A DNA stretch of 64,000 nucleotides, from NCBI RefSeq assembly GCF_900119315.1, contig NZ_LT827010.1, positions 3,939,001 to 4,003,000 of the forward strand, read 5' to 3'. This stretch comes from Actinoplanes sp. SE50/110. GTDB lineage: Bacteria; Actinomycetota; Actinomycetes; Mycobacteriales; Micromonosporaceae. Of the stretch, positions 60,301 to 64,000 are shown one piece after another. Within the stretch, counting starts at the first letter, position 1. The number at the start of each line of letters is the position of its first letter. Both the position numbers and the translations under genes were made by a program. The notes beneath the pieces are model-generated. The model was not told where the DNA came from, ran no database searches, and saw only the letters and a program-made list of their open reading frames with translations.

Positions 60301-61288
60301 GCTCGACGCCGTGACCGCCGACGCGAACCTGCGCCTCTGGGAGCGGCGGGAAGCGGCCCGGATGGCGGCCCGCCTCGGCCCGGAGCATCGGCGCCGTGCC
60401 GCCGCCGGTCTCGCGATCCTGATGCGCGACCCCGACGCCGACGTCTGGGAAAGGGCGGACTGCGCGGTCGCGTACGAGGCCCTCGACCCGGCGCACCGGC
60501 CGGCGACGATCCAGGTGCTGGAGCAGCTGGCCGGCCACCCGGCGGTGGCCGCTGACCAGGTCCGCTACGTGGTGGACCGCCTTCTTCCCTACGGCCCGCC
60601 GGCCCGCCCCGCCGCCCTGGCCGCCCTCGACCGGGTCGCCGCCGACCGCGCGGCCGACGTCCGGGAACGCGCCGGGGCCGCCGCCATCCTGGTCCGGCTG
60701 GGCGGCACCACCGCCGGCCTTCAGCTGCTCCGCGACCTGGCCGCAGACGGTGAGCTGTCCGGATGTGAGCAGGCCATGGCGCACGCGATCCTGGCGGAGG
60801 TCCGGCCGGCGCGGCGGGAAGCCGCCGCTCGAGCACTCACCGCGGTCGCCCACGACCCGCAGTCGCCGGTGGAGCATCGACGCACGGCCGCCACCGCGTT
60901 GACCACCCTGTCCGGCAGAACCCGCCGGGACGGCCTCGACGTCCTGCGGTCCCTGGTCCTGAACCGGATCGACGATGCACCGACAGCCCTGGCCGCGGCG
61001 ACACTCGCCGGATGGGATGCCAGGTTGCGCCCGATCGCCGTCGCGGCCGCGGACCGGCTCGTCACCGGCCCGCTGTCGCCGACCGAAACCCTGGCGGTCG
61101 CCGAAGCCCTGGCGCGACTCGCCGCCGACCCGAGCCGGGGCGCCCGGCTGCTGCATCGGCTCGCCCGGGATCCCGCCATCACGCCGGGCGACCGCCGACG
61201 TGCCTACGCCGGCTGGATCGCCTGGTCCCCGGCCGGCACCACGACGGGGCCTGCCCGCCTTCCACGGCCGGTACCGCCGCCGCGGTGA
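54308..61288 (+). CDS. Giant NACHT/STAND NTPase with long HEAT-like repeat tail
   Basis: 2326 residues from GTG 54308. Residues 1-70 are a helix-turn-helix-like domain (RFADELHRLYTAAG, SDSSLSDWLTGKSVPT). The NTPase follows: Walker A GAAGLGKST near 208, Walker B LVVIDALDEI near 295, RLLVTSRP near 325, then winged-helix parts to about 620. From about 660 to 2310 there is a run of alpha-helical repeats of about 35 residues (pattern ADPxxxxxxRxxAAxxLAxLG), probably more than forty. STAND proteins are switch-like sensors; in bacteria many give phage defence. No effector domain is seen. Bases 57640-58560 are much lower in G+C than the rest. The upstream frame to 54137 is probably not translated. 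Confidence 0.82.
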   Translation: MTEPEAPSARRFADELHRLYTAAGSPEYRILIRQAGVQRPAIRLSDSSLSDWLTGKSVPTSAAAVKFVVTFLQDLVAKRTGQRPPPVEDWLRLHRQAQQDRRAQRGGRPGKRATPRAAAPIPAAVIGLLRLMRLYAEEHPYVQQPGQHLQALSTVYVSQSVASPVEAVRQVWDRELDEVAMVEEDRRVTRLAQPFDEVFSEYDHFVIAGAAGLGKSTLGRFLVGDLIGTMLDGRTSSLPTAGLIPVMLPARVLARHIGRPWAEALHEAVTAEYGALEGVSADTFQRPIAGRNWLVVIDALDEIPDQADRDRLLKVLSTRMATPEPARLLVTSRPLVPGEIAQLQGPRVGFFELQPFDATALEMFAQRHFNPDGTAGGAAEAAEFLSQVRLAGLEQVLTVPLLATVAAQVFTDRRRDQPLPSNRYELYEAYIAHLATRNASAAEVFGAAADPAWCAWLDAQRTTLLETLAAEYTRSETPLAEVAISYVHEHGPRLTMLPVGGESLLGNWLSRAGLLGWHGVRLRFQHQTFAEHLAATARARALPGRFAPAEPVWRELIRQFLLDDESAERTLAHYLHLHRSDSGLIGYLQARSQAEREKAGVLILQGTPRTDAELAAFLDTTEGQIFADVDLDLRPASGLTVHPAVRERMYTWLRDERTPARIKLAIIDIMRERSPQVRHEGARTLEGLLEDPGQPGEIRSGAAEVLAKLGAPYASMAVAALLRIAANRDLSGNCRTAAATALASIGDEHRTAAADLLHQVAEDAGVEGWYRRQAAENLARLGSAGRNRAADLLSRLATDTALDPQARRSAAESLAALGGDHRRRAMVALRLSASSFGSLYSDDRRLWLAAVSLLEADGRNRAAQLLQEVCEDPWVAGHLRLNAARELASLGGSARRSAARSMRDMAFSTQLGVLRTMAAEALAALGPAYREWSLEALTAVVGDPAVSFSRRRAARLLARHEGAAREMAAQCLLEIASAATTDLNDRAQAALEAANLDEQRRTQVRTRFREWLADPTITPASRILAAVILVSLEPDSATTEADTLYHLAAVADGHHVARLAAAHALAQLAGHNLDRAARLLLMAATDPLSPDFSRRAAAVRLAEVAETHRSQAAELLREMISTAGDPSDYGDSVSDLAGLGDAYRAEASALLLQCLTGPWPAEGDLQSIVWRLRSFSQNSAVKAAETVAEILKDPLVGALYLFSDDIVILERFRPGLARIVFDHFRRYGELEVIGLCRAAEDLVQADEKYRDQAVKVLRSAGEEVQAEPDRSLLISFAESLESRDQGIFATALVQVLESRDVSPSLLPEAARRLEQEESHRQKLIDLCRKWCADPRLDEWWRLWVMERLEKSDAPMVAQIARELWTNPTLPVATRLRAVRCLRDPSLTKDHSLTILAGYERVPLAVNERSAVASALCDLGPDHTDRAADIFAGLLTDPTVPLHDRLSAGQSLAELGGTRSALAGALAERLVADEHAGPLDQTVGAAFLAWLRPETHVLARQVLTGMAAGPHAEHRLTIARELGTLRGGAAAAQRALAEIVADPATDDPTRGEALQSLTGWVTGQEHACRLAGALASDPLINATVRIAAATLLARLQPDRRVQAITELSRIVVAVTAGPERVRAAHLVARADHPRRPQIAEILLELASDPAQDDETRREAATLVTRFGDQAADRAGDLLALIAGDPGAWPSTRLDAAQALLRIHGQRRRAVDLLRGIADDPHLDDEDRVPVLAELVKVDSGRRASAIAMFATLAADSEVPAGGRLAAARELVSLGGAGIDEATTTLRRLAVDPVAPAASRRGAAVSLYRQGSAHRAEACRLLRELAADGTVAADERIRAIQDLAQREPASTDLHRDMLRDLIRERGIAAADRGQAAETLAGFGESARADAARLLADEADRAAVPDRFVLIGHLAGLGSAARGLAAERLRAIALPADHPGRLHQAMATALLVGIEGGSDGRAARLLTEVAADAANSPNDRLWAAAYLVRLGPAHIEAAAELLDAVTADANLRLWERREAARMAARLGPEHRRRAAAGLAILMRDPDADVWERADCAVAYEALDPAHRPATIQVLEQLAGHPAVAADQVRYVVDRLLPYGPPARPAALAALDRVAADRAADVRERAGAAAILVRLGGTTAGLQLLRDLAADGELSGCEQAMAHAILAEVRPARREAAARALTAVAHDPQSPVEHRRTAATALTTLSGRTRRDGLDVLRSLVLNRIDDAPTALAAATLAGWDARLRPIAVAAADRLVTGPLSPTETLAVAEALARLAADPSRGARLLHRLARDPAITPGDRRRAYAGWIAWSPAGTTTGPARLPRPVPPPR

Positions 61289-61303
61289 GCGCCCGGCAGG
61301 TCG

Positions 61304-62041
61304 TCAGGCCACCGCGGTCGTGGCAGAGCCGGCGAGGGGCATCGCCGAGCCGATGGTCGACCGGGCGTCCGGGATGGTGGCGTACTCGTTGATCGTGCGG
61401 GCCAGCACGTCGGGGTCGACGCCGACGGCGGGGAGCAGGGTGCGGGGGCCGACCCGCCAGCCGCGGACGCGGACCAGGTCGGGGCGGGCGATGGCGAGCC
61501 CCACCTGTCGACGGCCGGTGACATGGGCCGGGTCCGGGCTGGTCAGCGCCGCCCACGGCACGAACAGATCGCCGTACATCCGGCGGTCCTCGATGCCGTC
61601 CGGGGTGAGGCGAACCCCGGACCGGGTCAGCATCAGCCGACCGACGGCGGCCAGGTTGGCCCCGATGATGAGCACCGGGAGGGCCGCGAACCAGACATCG
61701 GAGACGGTCTCGACGGTCCGGATCAGGGTGGTCAGAAGGAGGGCGGCGAACGACGTGTAGCTCGCGGCCATCAGGACGAGCGCCGGACTCGCCGGGGTGT
61801 CGAGGGCGGGCACCGCGGGGCGGGCGACGAGCTTCGCCGGCGGGAAGACGCGGACGGCGAGGGCCGCGCCCAGGATGAGCGCGGTCGACGGCACCATGCG
61901 GATGGTCAGGTCCAGCGGCCGGGAGTGCACGGCTGGCAGCGACACCTGCTGAGCGACCGCGAGCAGGACTGCCGTGACCAGCACCGCCACCCGCCGCCGC
62001 GCGACCCACCCGAGCCCCTCAACGATCATGGGCGACACCAT
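61304..62041 (-). CDS. Membrane protein with C-terminal PH-like domain
   Basis: 245 residues. Four hydrophobic segments occupy residues 15-135; the remainder includes GVRLTPDGIEDRRMYGDLFVPWAAL, a pattern seen in bacterial PH-like domains. Function unknown. ATG 62041 follows the WD40 gene stop by eight bases, so both are probably cotranscribed; ATG 62029 is an alternative start. Confidence 0.65.
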   Translation of the reverse strand: MVSPMIVEGLGWVARRRVAVLVTAVLLAVAQQVSLPAVHSRPLDLTIRMVPSTALILGAALAVRVFPPAKLVARPAVPALDTPASPALVLMAASYTSFAALLLTTLIRTVETVSDVWFAALPVLIIGANLAAVGRLMLTRSGVRLTPDGIEDRRMYGDLFVPWAALTSPDPAHVTGRRQVGLAIARPDLVRVRGWRVGPRTLLPAVGVDPDVLARTINEYATIPDARSTIGSAMPLAGSATTAVA

Positions 62042-62049
62042 AGTGCCTG

Positions 62050-64000
62050 CTAGAGGTCCCAGTCGACCTCCCAGAGGCGGATGCTCTGGTCGTGGCTGCC
62101 GGAGAGCAGATAGCGGTCGTCGGCGCTCAGCGACACCGACCACACCGGGTACGTGTGGCCCTCCACGACCTGCAGGCAGGCGCCGGTGGTGAGATCCCAG
62201 AAGCGGATCGTGGCGTCGTAGCCGGCGGATGCGGCGAAGCGGCTGTCGCTGGTCGGCGCCAGGTCGTTCACCCAGTCGCCGTCTGCCTGCACCGCCCACC
62301 GGCATTCGCCGGTTGCCGCGTCCCAGCAGCGGATGGTGCCGTCCTCGCCGCCGGTGAGCAGGGTGTGCCCGTCCGGGGTCAGGACGGCGGTGTTGACGCA
62401 GCCGCGATGACCGGTCAACACCTGCAGGCATTCGCCGCTGGCGACGTCCCAGAGCCGCACCTGGCCGTCGGCGCCGGCGGAGACGATCCGGGTTTCGCCG
62501 GGGTCGAAGCGGACCGACGTGACGCGGGTGCGATGCCCGGTGAAGGCGCGGATCTGTTTGTAGATCTCCAGATCCCAGAGGCGTACGGCGTGGTCGCCGC
62601 CGCCGGACACGACCCGCCGGGCCGCGGCGTCCACCTGAATGCTGAGCACCTTGTAGTGGGTGTGCCCGCCGAACGAGCGCCGCAACTCGCCGGTGCGGGC
62701 GTCCCAGATGTGCAGGCGCAGGCCACCGGTGACGCCGACGGTGGCGTCGGCGCTGAGCGAGGCGGTGCCGGGGGAGTCGCCGGGGTCGTGGACGGCGTAC
62801 GCCCCGCTGCCGTCGGTGCGCCAGAAACGGACCGCGTTGTCGCTGGCGGTCAGGCCGAGGGTGCCGTCGGCGCTGAGGCTGACGCCGCGGGTGATGCCGG
62901 CGTCCTCGGCGAGCGTGCGGACCGGCCAGACGGCCCGGATCCCGGACCGGGTGGTGTGCTCGCCGAGGCGCCGCCAAGCGTCCATGACGCGCGGCTCACG
63001 CTCGTGGGCGGGAATGGCCCGGGCCTCGCGGAGCAGGGCGAGCGCGGCCGGCCGGTTGCCGGCCGCCAGCTCCTTGTCGGCCTTGGCCAGCAGCGCCTCG
63101 ACCCGGATCTGCAGGCCGCTGAGCTCGACGTGGGTTCGCGGCCGGCACAGCCGGAACGGGCTCGGCCGCGGGTCGGGAAGCCGCCACCAGTACAGCACGC
63201 CGTCGCGGTCGGCGGTGGCGGCGAACCGGCCGTCGCGGGTCAACCCGGCCGCCCACACCTCGGCCTCGTGTGCGGTGTAGGTGCGCAGGCAGCGGCCCGT
63301 GGCGGTCTCCCACACCCGGAACGTCCGATGCAGACCGGAGGTGATCATCCGACTGCCGTCGGCGCTGAGCGCGACCGGGGCGTGCCGGAACAACACCTGC
63401 GTGTCCGAGTGTGCCTGGACCGTGCGCACCAGCCGGCCGGCCCGCAGATCCCACAGGTGGGCGCCGGAGAGGGTGCTCGCGGCGACGCCCAGCCGCCCGT
63501 CGGCGCTGACCGCCCCGTGGCCCGGCCAGTCGGGGGCGGGCAGTTCGTGCAGGCAGACGCCGGTGTCCAGGTCCCAGTGCCGCATGACCCGGCCGGCGTC
63601 GACCGACATCACGCGGCGTCCGTCGGCGGTCACGGCGACGATCACCACCCGGCCGGGGTGCCCGGTCAGCACCCGCAGGCAGCGGCCGGTGCCGGCGTCC
63701 CAGACGCGGATCTGCGGGCCGTCGTTGGTGACCACCCGGCGGCCGTCGTGGCTGATCGCGACCTTGCTCGGCTTGTCCGTGTGCCCGGTGAGGGTGCGTT
63801 GCGCCGGCCGCGGGCGCCAGCCGCGCTCCAGGTCACGGACCCGGACGGTGCCGTCGGCGTCGACGGAGGCGACCACCTTCGCGTCCGCGCTGAGCGCGGC
63901 GGCCAGAATGGCGTGATCGTGGGCCTTCACGGCGTACCGCAGCATCGGCTCGTCGAAATCCCAGACGCGCAGCGTGCCCACCTCGTCGCCGGTGACCGCG
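62050..64000 (-). CDS. WD40-repeat protein, 5' end outside the window
   Basis: The frame is open to the right edge of the window and ends with TAG at 62050-62052. It encodes at least 649 residues made of two WD40 sets separated by a helical linker (HVELSGLQIRVEALLAKADKELAAG, near 310). Many repeats have LTGH and GHT-type turns with RxWDxxTGxC, the usual form in actinobacterial kinase-WD40 or STAND-WD40 proteins. The N-terminal domain is missing, so the function cannot be given. An in-frame GTG at 63981 is inside a repeat and is not a likely start. Confidence 0.8.
   Translation of the reverse strand, partial: AVTGDEVGTLRVWDFDEPMLRYAVKAHDHAILAAALSADAKVVASVDADGTVRVRDLERGWRPRPAQRTLTGHTDKPSKVAISHDGRRVVTNDGPQIRVWDAGTGRCLRVLTGHPGRVVIVAVTADGRRVMSVDAGRVMRHWDLDTGVCLHELPAPDWPGHGAVSADGRLGVAASTLSGAHLWDLRAGRLVRTVQAHSDTQVLFRHAPVALSADGSRMITSGLHRTFRVWETATGRCLRTYTAHEAEVWAAGLTRDGRFAATADRDGVLYWWRLPDPRPSPFRLCRPRTHVELSGLQIRVEALLAKADKELAAGNRPAALALLREARAIPAHEREPRVMDAWRRLGEHTTRSGIRAVWPVRTLAEDAGITRGVSLSADGTLGLTASDNAVRFWRTDGSGAYAVHDPGDSPGTASLSADATVGVTGGLRLHIWDARTGELRRSFGGHTHYKVLSIQVDAAARRVVSGGGDHAVRLWDLEIYKQIRAFTGHRTRVTSVRFDPGETRIVSAGADGQVRLWDVASGECLQVLTGHRGCVNTAVLTPDGHTLLTGGEDGTIRCWDAATGECRWAVQADGDWVNDLAPTSDSRFAASAGYDATIRFWDLTTGACLQVVEGHTYPVWSVSLSADDRYLLSGSHDQSIRLWEVDWDL

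Noticed and set aside
58478..61156. Long open frame of 892 codons on the minus strand
   Set aside because: It lies opposite the STAND gene in a fixed frame relation, has no domain and a composition typical of antisense frames in high-GC DNA.
1..64000. CRISPR arrays, tRNA or rRNA genes, prophage modules, plasmid origins
   Set aside because: No regularly spaced repeats, no tRNA-like cloverleaf with CCA-type ends noticed, and no phage structural or replication genes. Reading by eye could miss a single tRNA.

Overview
The window is about 72% G+C by eye, with GTG and TTG starts, overlapping stop/start codons, SARP regulators with NB-ARC/TPR tails, a TIR-WD40 protein and a giant STAND protein. This points to a filamentous actinobacterium, most likely of the Micromonosporaceae (Actinoplanes-like); the genus is inference. 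No rRNA, tRNA or CRISPR array was seen.

Left arm (1-11.8 kb): the end of a membrane protein, a DHFR-fold protein, an ADP-ribosylglycohydrolase cotranscribed with an FtsX-type ABC exporter, a divergent two-component system, a diguanylate cyclase broken by a frameshift in its active-site motif, a STAS protein, a thioredoxin-reductase-like flavoprotein, a DUF4262-like protein and a small secreted protein.

Centre (12-31.2 kb): a biosynthetic gene cluster entirely on the minus strand. A promoter-proximal unit holds a SARP regulator, a 72-residue peptide with a signal-like N-terminus, and a radical SAM enzyme of the RiPP-maturation type; it ends in a strong hairpin. An 11-gene operon with almost no gaps follows: lysine/ornithine N-hydroxylase, stand-alone MetRS-like enzyme, FAD amino-acid oxidase, MFS exporter, tandem ATP-grasp ligase, two near-duplicate acyl-CoA-dehydrogenase-fold flavoenzymes, B12-type radical SAM enzyme, cupin, small protein and FAD-linked oxidase. 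N-hydroxylase + MetRS-like + cupin + FAD oxidase is the known parts list for making an N-N bond (hydrazinoacetic-acid type route, Spb38/39/40 in the s56-p1 pathway). Here the MetRS and cupin parts, fused in Spb40, are separate genes about 9 kb apart. There is no NRPS, PKS or carrier protein; the ATP-grasp enzyme is the likely coupling enzyme. This is the best candidate for an undescribed system.

Middle right (31.8-45.3 kb): secreted proteins (one a nuclease/phosphatase-fold VCBS protein), a DksA-like zinc-finger protein, an isochorismatase-like hydrolase, an alcohol dehydrogenase, hydrolase/TetR and other TetR genes with candidate operators, a sugar-type epimerase, an IS110 remnant, a GNAT, an ankyrin protein and an intact GGDEF protein.

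Right arm (45.5-64 kb): large signalling or immunity-like proteins: a second SARP-NB-ARC-TPR regulator behind a roughly 100-base inverted repeat, a TIR-TM-coiled-coil-WD40 protein, a secreted cyclophilin, a double GNAT, a 2326-residue NACHT/STAND protein with a very long HEAT-like repeat tail and an internal low-GC patch, a membrane protein and a WD40 protein cut by the window edge.
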